From NCBI GenBank assembly GCA_911728455.2, contig OU452240.1, forward strand, positions 5,093,913 through 5,157,912: a stretch of 64,000 nt of DNA, in the 5' to 3' direction. The notes beneath the pieces are model-generated. The model was not told the origin of the DNA. It saw only the letters and a list, made by a program, of their open reading frames with translations, and ran no database searches. Both the position numbers and the translations under genes were made by a program. Below, one piece after another: positions 26,166-40,400 of this stretch; within the stretch, counting starts at the first letter, position 1, and every line of letters starts with the position of its first letter. This DNA comes from Marthasterias glacialis (lineage: Eukaryota > Echinodermata > Asteroidea > Forcipulatida > Asteriidae).

Positions 26166-29100
26166 ATGGGCTTTCCAAAAATGCCGGTCTTGGGGCTGCA
26201 GGATAAACAGGAAGGATGCCAAGGACCGCGGAGTCAGGACACCCCGAGGATGTCCAGTGCATACGGCCATGCTGTGTTTACGTCAACAATAGCCAAGGCC
26301 GCTACATGTGTGATGGAACGATGCCAGCAAAAAAAAAAACGCCAAAAAAAGAAGTCGGCAGCGCCACGGCCAATAACTCCAGAAATAATGGGGCTAGAGA
26401 GAAATTTCTTGTACCTGCAGGTAGCTGCAATAGTCCTCTATCCGAAAATCTGGTTTTCCCGGCCAGCCAGGGCCATCTTCAGCCTTGAAACCACCAGGGA
26501 GCGGGGCTGCTCCGAATGCGCTTCAAACGCCTGTCTAATGGCACTTTTGTACACGAAGCTGTAACAGAGTGGAAACAAGACTTAGCAACGGCTCTATCTC
26601 CCAAAGTATTGGCGGGAAACTGACAAGTCTGACACTGTTGGAAAGCTCTGCTCATGGGCTTTCCAAAAATGCCGGTCTTGGGGCTGCAGGATAAACAGGA
26701 AGGATGCCAAGGACCGCGGAGTCAGGACACCCCGAGGATGTCCAGTGCATACGGCCATGCTGTGTGTACGTCAACAATAGCCAAGGCAGCTACATGTGTG
26801 ATGGAACGATGCCAGCAAAAAAAAAAACGCCAAAAAAAGAAGTCGGCAGCGCCACGGCCAATAACTCCAGAAATAATGGGGCTAGAGAGAAATTTCTTGT
26901 ACCTGCAGGTAGCTGCAATAGTCCTCTATCCGAAAATCTGGTTTTCCCGGCCAGCCAGGGCCATCTTCAGCCTTGAAACCACCAGGGAGCGGGGCTGCTC
27001 CGAATGCGCTTCAAACGCCTGTCTAATGGCACTTTTGTACACGAAGCTGTAACAGAGTGGAAACAAGACTTAGCAACGGCTCTATCTCCCAAAGTATTGG
27101 CGGGAAACTGACAAGTCTGACACTGTTGGAAAGCTCTGCTCAAGGGCTTTCCAAAAATGCCAGTCTTGGGGCTGCAGGATAAACAGGGAGGATGCCAAGG
27201 ACCGCGGAGTCAGGACACCCCGAGGATGTCCAGTGCATACGGCCATGCTGTGTTTACGTCAACAATAGCCAAGGCCGCTACATGTGTGATGGAACGATGC
27301 CAGCAAAAAAAAAAACGCCAAAAAAAGAAGTCGGCAGCGCCACGGCCAATAACTCCAGAAATAATGGGGCTAGAGAGAAATTTCTTGTACCTGCAGGTAG
27401 CTGCAATAGTCCTCTATCCGAAAATCTGGTTTTCCCGGCCAGCCAGGGCCATCTTCAGCCTTGAAACCACCAGGGAGCGGGGCTGCTCCGAATGCGCTTC
27501 AAACGCCTGTCTAATGGCACTTTTGTACACGAAGCTGTAACAGAGTGGAAACAAGACTTAGCAACGGCTCTATCTCCCAAAGTATTGGCGGGAAACTGAC
27601 AAGTCTGACACTGTTGGAAAGCTCTGCTCATGGGCTTTCCAAAAATGCCGGTCTTGGGGCTGCAGGATAAACAGGAAGGATGCCAAGGACCGCGGAGTCA
27701 GGACACCCCGAGGATGTCCAGTGCATACGGCCATGCTGTGTGTACGTCAACAATAGCCAAGGCAGCTACATGTGTGATGGAACGATGCCAGCAAAAAAAA
27801 AAACGCCAAAAAAAGAAGTCGGCAGCGCCACGGCCAATAACTCCAGAAATAATGGGGCTAGAGAGAAATTTCTTGTACCTGCAGGTAGCTGCAATAGTCC
27901 TCTATCCGAAAATCTGGTTTTCCCGGCCAGCCAGGGCCATCTTCAGCCTTGAAACCACCAGGGAGCGGGGCTGCTCCGAATGCGCTTCAAACGCCTGTCT
28001 AATGGCACTTTTGTACACGAAGCTGTAACAGAGTGGAAACAAGACTTAGCAACGGCTCTATCTCCCAAAGTATTGGCGGGAAACTGACAAGTCTGACACT
28101 GTTGGAAAGCTCTGCTCAAGGGCTTTCCAAAAATGCCAGTCTTGGGGCTGCAGGATAAACAGGGAGGATGCCAAGGACCGCGGAGTCAGGACACCCCGAT
28201 GATGTCCAGTGCATACAACCATGCTGTGTGTACGTCAACAATAGCCAAGCCCGCTACATGTGTGATGGAACGATGCCAGCAAAAAAAAAACGCCAAAAAA
28301 AGAAGTCGGCAGCGCCACGGCCAATAACTCCAGAAATAATGGGGCTAGAGAGATATTTCTTGTACCTGCAGGTAGCTGCAATAGTCCTCTATCTGAAAAT
28401 CTGGTTTTCCCGGCCAGCTAGGGCCATCTTCAGCCTTGAAACCACCAGGGAGCGGGGCTGCTCCGAATGTGCTTCAAACGCCTGTCTAATGGCACTTTTG
28501 TACACGAAGCTGTAACAGAGTGGAAACAAGACTTAGCAACGGCTCTATCTCCCAAAGTATTGGCGGGAAACTGACAAGTCTGACACTGTTGGAAAGCTCT
28601 GCTCATGGGCTTTCCAAAAATGCCGGTCTTGGGGCTGCAGGATAAACAGGAAGGATGCCAAGGACCGCGGAGTCAGGACACCCCGAGGATGTCCAGTGCA
28701 TACGGCCATGCTGTGTTTACGTCAACAATAGCCAAGGCCGCTACATGTGTGATGGAACGATGCCAGCAAAAAAAAAAACGCCAAAAAAAGAAGTCGGCAG
28801 CGCCACGGCCAATAACTCCAGAAATAATGGGGCTAGAGAGAAATTTCTTGTACCTGCAGGTAGCTGCAATAGTCCTCTATCCGAAAATCTGGTTTTCCCG
28901 GCCAGCCAGGGCCATCTTCAGCCTTGAAACCACCAGGGAGCGGGGCTGCTCCGAATGCGCTTCAAACGCCTGTCTAATGGCACTATTGTACACGAAGCTG
29001 TAACAGAGTGGAAACAAGACTTAGCAACGGCTCTATCTCCCAAAGTATTGGCGGGAAACTGACAAGTCTGACACTGTTGGAAAGCTCTGCTCAAGGGCTT

Positions 29101-29578
29101 TCCAAAAATGCCAGTCTTGGGGCTGCAGGATAAACAGGGAGGATGCCAAGGACCGCGGAGTCAGGACACCCCGATGATGTCCAGTGCATACAACCATGCT
29201 GTGTGTACGTCAACAATAGCCAAGCCCGCTACATGTGTGATGGAACGATGCCAGCAAAAAAAAACGCCAAAAAAAGAAGTCGGCAGCGCCACGGCCAATA
29301 ACTCCAGAAATAATGGGGCTAGAGAGATATTTCTTGTACCTGCAGGTAGCTGCAATAGTCCTCTATCTGAAAATCTGGTTTTCCCGGCCAGCTAGGGCCA
29401 TCTTCAGCCTTGAAACCACCAGGGAGCGGGGCTGCTCCGAATGTGCTTCAAACCCCTGTCTAATGGCACTTTTGTACACGAAGCTGTAACAGAGTGGAAA
29501 CAAGACTTAGCAACGGCTCTATCTCCCAAAGTATTGGCGGGAAACTGACAAGTCTGACACTGTTGGAAAGCTCTGCTC

Positions 29579-30029
29579 ATGGGCTTTCCAAAAATGCCGG
29601 TCTTGGGGCTGCAGGATAAACAGGGAGGATGCCAAGGACCGCGGAGTCAGGACACCCCGATGATGTCCAGTGCATACGGCCATGTGTGATGGAACGATGC
29701 CAGCAAAAAAAAAAACGCCAAAAAAAGAAGTCGGCAGCGCCACGGCCAATAACTCCAGAAATAATGGGGCTAGAGAGATATTTCTTGTACCTGCAGGTAG
29801 CTGCAATAGTCCTCTATCTGAAAATCTGGTTTTCCCGGCCAGCTAGGGCCATCTTCAGCCTTGAAACCACCAGGGAGCGGGGCTGCTCCGAATGTGCTTC
29901 AAACGCCTGTCTAATGGCACTTTTGTACACGAAGCTGTAACAGAGTGGAAACAAGACTTAGCAACGGCTCTATCTCCCAAAGTATTGGCGGGAAACTGAC
30001 AAGTCTGACACTGTTGGAAAGCTCTGCTC
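29579..30029. repeat. Monomer with 37-bp deletion, first copy
   Basis: The unit is 451 bp. The bases between GGCCATG and CATGTGTGATGG are lost, joined at a CATG shared by both ends (4-bp microhomology). The same junction is found 1425 bp downstream, so the deletion arose once and was then duplicated with its neighbours. Confidence 0.92.
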
Positions 30030-31003
30030 ATGGGCTTTCCAAAAATGCCGGTCTTGGGGCTGCAGGATAAACAGGAAGGATGCCAAGGACCGCGGAGTCA
30101 GGACACCCCGAGGATGTCCAGTGCATACGGCCATGCTGTGTTTACGTCAACAATAGCCAAGGCCGCTACATGTGTGATGGAACGATGCCAGCAAAAAAAA
30201 AAACGCCAAAAAAAGAAGTCGGCAGCGCCACGGCCAATAACTCCAGAAATAATGGGGCTAGAGAGAAATTTCTTGTACCTGCAGGTAGCTGCAATAGTCC
30301 TCTATCCGAAAATCTGGTTTTCCCGGCCAGCCAGGGCCATCTTCAGCCTTGAAACCACCAGGGAGCGGGGCTGCTCCGAATGCGCTTCAAACGCCTGTCT
30401 AATGGCACTATTGTACACGAAGCTGTAACAGAGTGGAAACAAGACTTAGCAACGGCTCTATCTCCCAAAGTATTGGCGGGAAACTGACAAGTCTGACACT
30501 GTTGGAAAGCTCTGCTCAAGGGCTTTCCAAAAATGCCAGTCTTGGGGCTGCAGGATAAACAGGGAGGATGCCAAGGACCGCGGAGTCAGGACACCCCGAT
30601 GATGTCCAGTGCATACAACCATGCTGTGTGTACGTCAACAATAGCCAAGCCCGCTACATGTGTGATGGAACGATGCCAGCAAAAAAAAACGCCAAAAAAA
30701 GAAGTCGGCAGCGCCACGGCCAATAACTCCAGAAATAATGGGGCTAGAGAGATATTTCTTGTACCTGCAGGTAGCTGCAATAGTCCTCTATCTGAAAATC
30801 TGGTTTTCCCGGCCAGCTAGGGCCATCTTCAGCCTTGAAACCACCAGGGAGCGGGGCTGCTCCGAATGTGCTTCAAACCCCTGTCTAATGGCACTTTTGT
30901 ACACGAAGCTGTAACAGAGTGGAAACAAGACTTAGCAACGGCTCTATCTCCCAAAGTATTGGCGGGAAACTGACAAGTCTGACACTGTTGGAAAGCTCTG
31001 CTC

Positions 31004-31454
31004 ATGGGCTTTCCAAAAATGCCGGTCTTGGGGCTGCAGGATAAACAGGGAGGATGCCAAGGACCGCGGAGTCAGGACACCCCGATGATGTCCAGTGCAT
31101 ACGGCCATGTGTGATGGAACGATGCCAGCAAAAAAAAAAACGCCAAAAAAAGAAGTCGGCAGCGCCACGGCCAATAACTCCAGAAATAATGGGGCTAGAG
31201 AGAAATTTCTTGTACCTGCAGGTAGCTGCAATAGTCCTCTATCCGAAAATCTGGTTTTCCCGGCCAGCCAGGGCCATCTTCAGCCTTGAAACCACCAGGG
31301 AGCGGGGCTGCTCCGAATGCGCTTCAAACGCCTGTCTAATGGCACTTTTGTACACGAAGCTGTAACAGAGTGGAAACAAGACTTAGCAACGGCTCTATCT
31401 CCCAAAGTATTGGCGGGAAACTGACAAGTCTGACACTGTTGGAAAGCTCTGCTC
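31004..31454. repeat. Monomer with 37-bp deletion, second copy
   Basis: It has the same 451-bp length and the same CATG junction as the unit at 29579, but its 3' half is of a different type (AGAGAAATTT rather than AGATATTT, and CCGAAAATC rather than CTGAAAATC). The unit therefore recombined with, or was converted by, a different monomer after duplication. Confidence 0.9.
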
Positions 31455-34400
31455 ATGGGCTTTCCAAAAATGCCGGTCTTGGGGCTGCAGGATAAACAGG
31501 AAGGATGCCAAGGACCGCGGAGTCAGGACACCCCGAGGATGTCCAGTGCATACGGCCATGCTGTGTGTACGTCAACAATAGCCAAGGCAGCTACATGTGT
31601 GATGGAACGATGCCAGCAAAAAAAAAAACGCCAAAAAAAGAAGTCGGCAGCGCCACGGCCAATAACTCCAGAAATAATGGGGCTAGAGAGAAATTTCTTG
31701 TACCTGCAGGTAGCTGCAATAGTCCTCTATCCGAAAATCTGGTTTTCCCGGCCAGCCAGGGCCATCTTCAGCCTTGAAACCACCAGGGAGCGGGGCTGCT
31801 CCGAATGCGCTTCAAACGCCTGTCTAATGGCACTTTTGTACACGAAGCTGTAACAGAGTGGAAACAAGACTTAGCAACGGCTCTATCTCCCAAAGTATTG
31901 GCGGGAAACTGACAAGTCTGACACTGTTGGAAAGCTCTGCTCAAGGGCTTTCCAAAAATGCCAGTCTTGGGGCTGCAGGATAAACAGGGAGGATGCCAAG
32001 GACCGCGGAGTCAGGACACCCCGATGATGTCCAGTGCATACAACCATGCTGTGTGTACGTCAACAATAGCCAAGCCCGCTACATGTGTGATGGAACGATG
32101 CCAGCAAAAAAAAAACGCCAAAAAAAGAAGTCGGCAGCGCCACGGCCAATAACTCCAGAAATAATGGGGCTAGAGAGATATTTCTTGTACCTGCAGGTAG
32201 CTGCAATAGTCCTCTATCTGAAAATCTGGTTTTCCCGGCCAGCTAGGGCCATCTTCAGCCTTGAAACCACCAGGGAGCGGGGCTGCTCCGAATGTGCTTC
32301 AAACGCCTGTCTAATGGCACTTTTGTACACGAAGCTGTAACAGAGTGGAAACAAGACTTAGCAACGGCTCTATCTCCCAAAGTATTGGCGGGAAACTGAC
32401 AAGTCTGACACTGTTGGAAAGCTCTGCTCATGGGCTTTCCAAAAATGCCGGTCTTGGGGCTGCAGGATAAACAGGAAGGATGCCAAGGACCGCGGAGTCA
32501 GGACACCCCGAGGATGTCCAGTGCATACGGCCATGCTGTGTTTACGTCAACAATAGCCAAGGCCGCTACATGTGTGATGGAACGATGCCAGCAAAAAAAA
32601 AAACGCCAAAAAAAGAAGTCGGCAGCGCCACGGCCAATAACTCCAGAAATAATGGGGCTAGAGAGAAATTTCTTGTACCTGCAGGTAGCTGCAATAGTCC
32701 TCTATCCGAAAATCTGGTTTTCCCGGCCAGCCAGGGCCATCTTCAGCCTTGAAACCACCAGGGAGCGGGGCTGCTCCGAATGCGCTTCAAACGCCTGTCT
32801 AATGGCACTATTGTACACGAAGCTGTAACAGAGTGGAAACAAGACTTAGCAACGGCTCTATCTCCCAAAGTATTGGCGGGAAACTGACAAGTCTGACACT
32901 GTTGGAAAGCTCTGCTCAAGGGCTTTCCAAAAATGCCAGTCTTGGGGCTGCAGGATAAACAGGGAGGATGCCAAGGACCGCGGAGTCAGGACACCCCGAT
33001 GATGTCCAGTGCATACAACCATGCTGTGTGTACGTCAACAATAGCCAAGCCCGCTACATGTGTGATGGAACGATGCCAGCAAAAAAAAACGCCAAAAAAA
33101 GAAGTCGGCAGCGCCACGGCCAATAACTCCAGAAATAATGGGGCTAGAGAGATATTTCTTGTACCTGCAGGTAGCTGCAATAGTCCTCTATCTGAAAATC
33201 TGGTTTTCCCGGCCAGCTAGGGCCATCTTCAGCCTTGAAACCACCAGGGAGCGGGGCTGCTCCGAATGTGCTTCAAACCCCTGTCTAATGGCACTTTTGT
33301 ACACGAAGCTGTAACAGAGTGGAAACAAGACTTAGCAACGGCTCTATCTCCCAAAGTATTGGCGGGAAACTGACAAGTCTGACACTGTTGGAAAGCTCTG
33401 CTCATGGGCTTTCCAAAAATGCCGGTCTTGGGGCTGCAGGATAAACAGGGAGGATGCCAAGGACCGCGGAGTCAGGACACCCCGATGATGTCCAGTGCAT
33501 ACGGCCATGCTGTGTGTACGTCAACAATAGCCAAGGCCGCTACATGTGTGATGGACCGAAGCCAGCAAAAAAAAAAAAGCCAAAAAAAGAAGTCGGCAGC
33601 GCCACGGCCAATAACTCCAGAAATAATGGGGCTAGAGAGAAATTTCTTGTACCTGCAGGTAGCTGCAATAGTCCTCTATCCGCAAATCTGGTTTTTTCCG
33701 GCCAGCCAGGTCCATCTTCAGCCTTGAAACCACCAGGGAGCGGGGCTGCTCCGAATGCGCTTCAAACGCCTGTCTAATGGCACTTTTGTACACGAAGCTG
33801 TAACAGAGTGGAAACAAGACTTAGCAACGGCTCTATCTCCCAGAGTATTGGCGGGAAACTGACAAGTCTGACACTGTTGGAAAGCTCTGCTCATGGGCTT
33901 TCCAAAAATGCCGGTCTTGGGGCTGCAGGATAACCAGGAAGGATGCCAAGGACCGCGGAGTCAGGACACCCCGAGGATGTCCAGTGCATACGGCCATGCT
34001 GTGTTTACGTCAACAATAGCCAAGGCCGCTACATGTGTGATGGAACGATGCCAGCAAAAAAAAAAAAGCCAAAAAAAGAACTCGGCAGCGCCACGGCCAA
34101 TAACTCCAGAAATAATGGGGCTAGAGAGAAATTTCTTGTACCTGCAGGTAGCTGCAATAGTCCTCTATCCGAAAATCTGGTTTTCCCGGCCAGCCAGGGC
34201 CATCTTCAGCCTTGAAACCACCAGGGAGCGGGGCTGCTCCGAATGCGCTTCAAACGCCTGTCTAATGGCACTTTTGTACACGAAGCTGTAACAGAGTGGA
34301 AACAAGACTTAGCAACGGCTCTATCTCCCAAACTATTGGCGGGAAACTGACAAGTCTGACACTGTTGGAAAGCTCTGCTCAAGGGCTTTCCAAAAATGCC

Positions 34401-37400
34401 AGTCTTGGGGCTGCAGGATAAACAGGGAGGATGCCAAGGACCGCGGAGTCAGGACACCCCGATGATGTTCAGTGCATACAACCATGCTGTGTGTACGTCA
34501 ACAATAGCCAAGCCCGCTACATGTGTGATGGAACGATGCCAGCAAAAAAAAACGCCAAAAAAAGAAGTCGGCAGCGCCACGGCCAATAACTCCAGAAATA
34601 ATGGGGCTAGAGAGATATTTCTTGTACCTGCAGGTAGCTGCAATAGTCTTCTATCTGAAAATCTGGTTTTCCCGGCCAGCTAGGGCCATCTTCAGCCTTG
34701 AAACCACCAGGGAGCGGGGCTGCTCCGAATGTGCTTCAAACGCCTGTCTAATGGCACTTTTGTACACGAAGCTGTAACAGAGTGGAAACAAGACTTAGCA
34801 ACGGCTCTATCTCCCAAAGTATTGGCGGGAAACTGACAAGTCTGACACTGTTGGAAAGCTCTGCTCAAGGGCTTTCCAAAAATGCCGGTCTTGGGGCTGC
34901 AGGATAAACAGAAAGGATGCCAAGGACCGCGGAGTCAGGACACTCCCAGGATGTCCAGTGCATACGGCCATGCTGTGTGTACGTCAACAATAGCCAAGGC
35001 CGCTACATGTGTGATGGACCGAAGCGAGCAAAAAAAAAACGCCAAAAAAAGAAGTCGGCAGCGCCACGGCCAATAACTCCAGAAATAATGGGGCTAGAGA
35101 GAAATTTCTTGTACCTGCAGGTAGCTGCAATAGTCCTCTATCTGAAAATCTGGTTTTTTCGGCCAGCCAGGGTCATCTTCAGCCTTGAAACCACCAGGGA
35201 GCGGGGCTGCTCCGAATGTGCTTCAAACGCCTGTCTAATGGCACTTTTGTACACGAAGCTGTAACAGAGTGGAAACAAGACTTAGCAACGGCTCTATCTC
35301 CCAAAGTATTGGCGGGAAACTGACAAGTCTGACACTGTTGGAAAGCTCTGCTCATGGGCTTTCCAAAAATGCCGGTCTTGGGGCTGCAAGATAAACAGGG
35401 AGGATGCCAAGGACCGCGGAGTCAGGACACCCCGATGATGTCCAGTGCATACGGCCATGCTGTGTGTACGTCAACAATAGCCAAGGCCGCTGCATGTGTG
35501 ATGGACCGAAGCCAGCAAAAAAAAAACGCCAAAAAAAGAAGTCGGCAGCGCCACGGCCAATAACTCCAGAAATAATGGGGCTAGAGAGAAATTTCTTGTA
35601 CCTGCAGGTAGCTGCAATAGTCCTCTATCCGCAAATCTGGTTTTTTCCGGCCAGCCAGGTCCATCTTCAGCCTTGAAACCACCAGGGAGCGGGGCTGCTC
35701 CGAATGCGCTTCAAACGCCTGTCTAATGGCACTTTTGTACACGAAGCTGTAACAGAGTGGAAACAAGACTTAGCAACGGCTCTATCTCCCAAAGTATTGG
35801 CGGGAAACTGACAAGTCTGACACTGTTGGAAAGCTCTGCTCATGGGCTTTCCAAAAATGCCTGTCTTGGGGCTGCAGGATAAACAGGGAGGATGCCAAGG
35901 ACCGCGGAGTCAGGACACCCCGAGGATGTCCAGTGCATACGGCCATGCTGTGTGTACGTCAACAATAGCCAAGGCCGCTACATGTGTGATGGAACGATGC
36001 CAGCAAAATAAAACGCCAAAAAAAGAAGTCGGCAGCGCCACGGCCAATAACTCCAGAAATAATGGGGCTAGAGAGGAATTTCTTGTACCTGCAGGTAGCT
36101 GCAATAGTCCTCTATCCGAAAATCTGGTTTTACCGGCCAGCCAGGGCCATCTTCAGCCTTGAAACCACCAGGGAGCGGGGCTGCTCCGAATGCGCTTCAA
36201 ACGCCTGTCTAATGGCACTTTTGTACACGAAGCTGTAACAGAGTGGAAACAAGACTTAGCAACGGCTCTATCTCCCAAAGTATTGGCGGGAAACTGACAA
36301 GTCTGACACTGTTGGAAAGCTCTGCTCAAGGGCTTTCCAAAAATGCCGGTCTTGGGGCTGCAGGATAAACAGGGAGGATGCCAAGGACCGCGGAGTCAGG
36401 ACACTCCCAGGATGTCCAGTGCATACGGCCATGCTGTGTGTACGTCAACAATAGCCAAGGCCGCGACATGTGTGATGGAACGATGCCAGCAAAAAAAAAA
36501 CGCCAAAAAAAGAAGTCGGCAGCGCCACGGCCAATAACTCCAGAAATAATGGGGCTAGAGAGATATTTCTTGTACCTGCAGGTAGCTGTAATAGTCCTCT
36601 ATCCGAAAATCTGGTTTTTCCGGCCAGCCAGGGCCATCTTCAGCCTTGAAACCACCAGGGAGCGGGGCTGCTCCGAATGCGCTTCAAACGCCTGTCTAAT
36701 GGCACTTTTGTACACGAAGCTGTAACAGAGTGGAAACAAGACTTAGCAACGGCTATATCTCCCAAAGTATTGGCGGGAAACTGACAAGTCTGACACTGTT
36801 GGAAAGCTCTGCTCATGGGCTTTCCAAAAATGCCGGTCTTGGGGCTGCAGGATAAACAGGGAGGATGCCAAGGACCGCGGAGTCAGGACACCCCGATGAT
36901 GTCCAGTGCATACGGCCATGCTGTGTGTACGTCAACAATAGCCAAGGCCGCTACATGTGTGATGGACCGAAGCGAGCAAAAAAAAACGCCAAAAAAAGAA
37001 GTCGGCAGCGCCACGGCCAATAACTCCAGAAATAATGGGGCTAGAGAGATATTTCTTGTACCTGCAGGTAGCTGCAATAGTCCTCTATCCGAAAATCTGG
37101 TTTTACCGGCCAGCTAGGGCCATCTTCAGCCTTGAAACCACCAGGGAGCGGGGCTGCTCCGAATGCGCTTCAAACGCCTGTCTAATGGCACTTTTGTACA
37201 CGAAGCTGTAACAGAGTGGAAACAAGACTTAGCAACGGCTCTATCTCCCAAAGTATTGGCGGGAAACTGACAAGTCTGACACTGTTGGAAAGCTCTGCTC
37301 ATGGGCTTTCCAAAAATGCCGGTCTTGGGGCTGCAGGATAAACAGGGAGGATGCCAAGGACCGCGGAGTCAGGACACCCCGAGGATGTCCAGTGCATACG

Positions 37401-40400
37401 GCCATGCTGTGTGTACGTCAACAATAGCCAAGGCCGCTACATGTGTGATGGAACGATGCCAGCAAAATAAAACGCCAAAAAAAGAAGTCGGCAGCGCCAC
37501 GGCCAATAACTCCAGAAATAATGGGGCTAGAGAGAAATTTCTTGTACCTGCAGGTAGCTGCAATAGTCCTCTATCCGAAAATCTGGTTTTACCGGCCAGC
37601 CAGGGCCATCTTCAGCCTTGAAACCACCAGGGAGCGGGGCTGCTCCGAATGCGCTTCAAACGCCTGTCTAATGGCACTTTTGTACACGAAGCTGTAACAG
37701 AGTGGAAACAAGACTTAGCAACGGCTCTATCTCCCAAAGTATTGGCGGGAAACTGACAAGTCTGACACTGTTGGAAAGCTCTGCTCATGGGCTTTCCAAA
37801 TATGCCGGTCTTGGGGCTGCAGGATAAACAGGGAGGATGCCAAGGACCGCGGAGTCAGGACACTCCCAGGATGTCCAGTGCATACGGCCATGCTGTGTGT
37901 ACGTCAACAATAGCCAAGGCCGCGACATGTGTGATGGAACGATGCCAGCAAAAAAAAAAACGCCAAAAAAAGAAGTCGGCAGCGCCACGGCCAATAACTC
38001 CAGAAATAATGGGGCTAGAGAGATATTTCTTGTACCTGCAGGTAGCTGCAATAGTCCTCTATCTGAAAATCTGGTTTTTTCGGCCAGCCAGGGTCATCTT
38101 CAGCCTTGAAACCACCAGGGAGCGGGGCTGCTCCGAATGTGCTTCAAACGCCTGTCTAATGGCACTTTTGTACACGAAGCTGTAACAGAGTGGAAACAAG
38201 ACTTAGCAACGGCTCTATCTCCCAAAGTATTGGCGGGAAACTGACAAGTCTGACACTGTTGGAAAGCTCTGCTCATGGGCTTTCCAAAAATGCCGGTCTT
38301 GGGGCTGCAAGATAAACAGGGAGGATGCCAAGGACCGCGGAGTCAGGACACCCCGATGATGTCCAGTGCATACGGCCATGCTGTGTGTACGTCAACAATA
38401 GCCAAGGCCGCTGCATGTGTGATGGACCGAAGCCAGCAAAAAAAAAACGCCAAAAAAAGAAGTCGGCAGCGCCACGGCCAATAACTCCAGAAATAATGGG
38501 GCTAGAGAGAAATTTCTTGTACCTGCAGGTAGCTGCAATAGTCCTCTATCCGCAAATCTGGTTTTTTCCGGCCAGCCAGGTCCATCTTCAGCCTTGAAAC
38601 CACCAGGGAGCGGGGCTGCTCCGAATGCGCTTCAAACGCCTGTCTAATGGCACTTTTGTACACGAAGCTGTAACAGAGTGGAAACAAGACTTAGCAACGG
38701 CTCTATCTCCCAAAGTATTGGCGGGAAACTGACAAGTCTGACACTGTTGGAAAGCTCTGCTCATGGGCTTTCCAAAAATGCCTGTCTTGGGGCTGCAGGA
38801 TAAACAGGGAGGATGCCAAGGACCGCGGAGTCAGGACACCCCGAGGATGTCCAGTGCATACGGCCATGCTGTGTGTACGTCAACAATAGCCAAGGCCGCT
38901 ACATGTGTGATGGAACGATGCCAGCAAAATAAAACGCCAAAAAAAGAAGTCGGCAGCGCCACGGCCAATAACTCCAGAAATAATGGGGCTAGAGAGAAAT
39001 TTCTTGTACCTGCAGGTAGCTGCAATAGTCCTCTATCCGAAAATCTGGTTTTACCGGCCAGCCAGGGCCATCTTCAGCCTTGAAACCACCAGGGAGCGGG
39101 GCTGCTCCGAATGCGCTTCAAACGCCTGTCTAATGGCACTTTTGTACACGAAGCTGTAACAGAGTGGAAACAAGACTTAGCAACGGCTCTATCTCCCAAA
39201 GTATTGGCGGGAAACTGACAAGTCTGACACTGTTGGAAAGCTCTGCTCAAGGGCTTTCCAAAAATGCCGGTCTTGGGGCTGCAGGATAAACAGGGAGGAT
39301 GCCAAGGACCGCGGAGTCAGGACACTCCCAGGATGTCCAGTGCATACGGCCATGCTGTGTGTACGTCAACAATAGCCAAGGCCGCGACATGTGTGATGGA
39401 ACGATGCCAGCAAAAAAAAAACGCCAAAAAAAGAAGTCGGCAGCGCCACGGCCAATAACTCCAGAAATAATGGGGCTAGAGAGATATTTCTTGTACCTGC
39501 AGGTAGCTGTAATAGTCCTCTATCCGAAAATCTGGTTTTTCCGGCCAGCCAGGGCCATCTTCAGCCTTGAAACCACCAGGGAGCGGGGCTGCTCCGAATG
39601 CGCTTCAAACGCCTGTCTAATGGCACTTTTGTACACGAAGCTGTAACAGAGTGGAAACAAGACTTAGCAACGGCTATATCTCCCAAAGTATTGGCGGGAA
39701 ACTGACAAGTCTGACACTGTTGGAAAGCTCTGCTCATGGGCTTTCCAAAAATGCCGGTCTTGGGGCTGCAGGATAAACAGGGAGGATGCCAAGGACCGCG
39801 GAGTCAGGACACCCCGATGATGTCCAGTGCATACGGCCATGCTGTGTGTACGTCAACAATAGCCAAGGCCGCTACATGTGTGATGGACCGAAGCGAGCAA
39901 AAAAAAACGCCAAAAAAAGAAGTCGGCAGCGCCACGGCCAATAACTCCAGAAATAATGGGGCTAGAGAGATATTTCTTGTACCTGCAGGTAGCTGCAATA
40001 GTCCTCTATCCGAAAATCTGGTTTTACCGGCCAGCTAGGGCCATCTTCAGCCTTGAAACCACCAGGGAGCGGGGCTGCTCCGAATGCGCTTCAAACGCCT
40101 GTCTAATGGCACTTTTGTACACGAAGCTGTAACAGAGTGGAAACAAGACTTAGCAACGGCTCTATCTCCCAAAGTATTGGCGGGAAACTGACAAGTCTGA
40201 CACTGTTGGAAAGCTCTGCTCATGGGCTTTCCAAAAATGCCGGTCTTGGGGCTGCAGGATAAACAGGGAGGATGCCAAGGACCGCGGAGTCAGGACACCC
40301 CGATGATGTCCAGTGCATACGGCCATGCTGTGTGTACGTCAACAATAGCCAAGGCCGCTACATGTGTGATGGACCGAAGCGAGCAAAAAAAAAAACGCCA

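Larger units (their letters stand above)
26166..34380. repeat. Sub-array IV: nested 976-, 1425- and 3825-bp higher-order repeats
   Basis: Anchors are 26166, 26654, 27142, 27630, 28118, 28605, 29093, 29579, 30030, 30518, 31004, 31455, 31943, 32430, 32918, 33404 and 33893. Units 26654 and 27630 match (dimer, 976 bp). Units 28605, 29093 and 29579 recur at 30030, 30518 and 31004 (1425 bp). Units 27630, 28118, 28605 and 29093 recur at 31455, 31943, 32430 and 32918 (3825 bp). Shared private variants confirm this: CACTATTG at 28981, about 30407 and about 32807, and AAACCCCTG at about 29452, 30877 and 33277. Confidence 0.9.
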
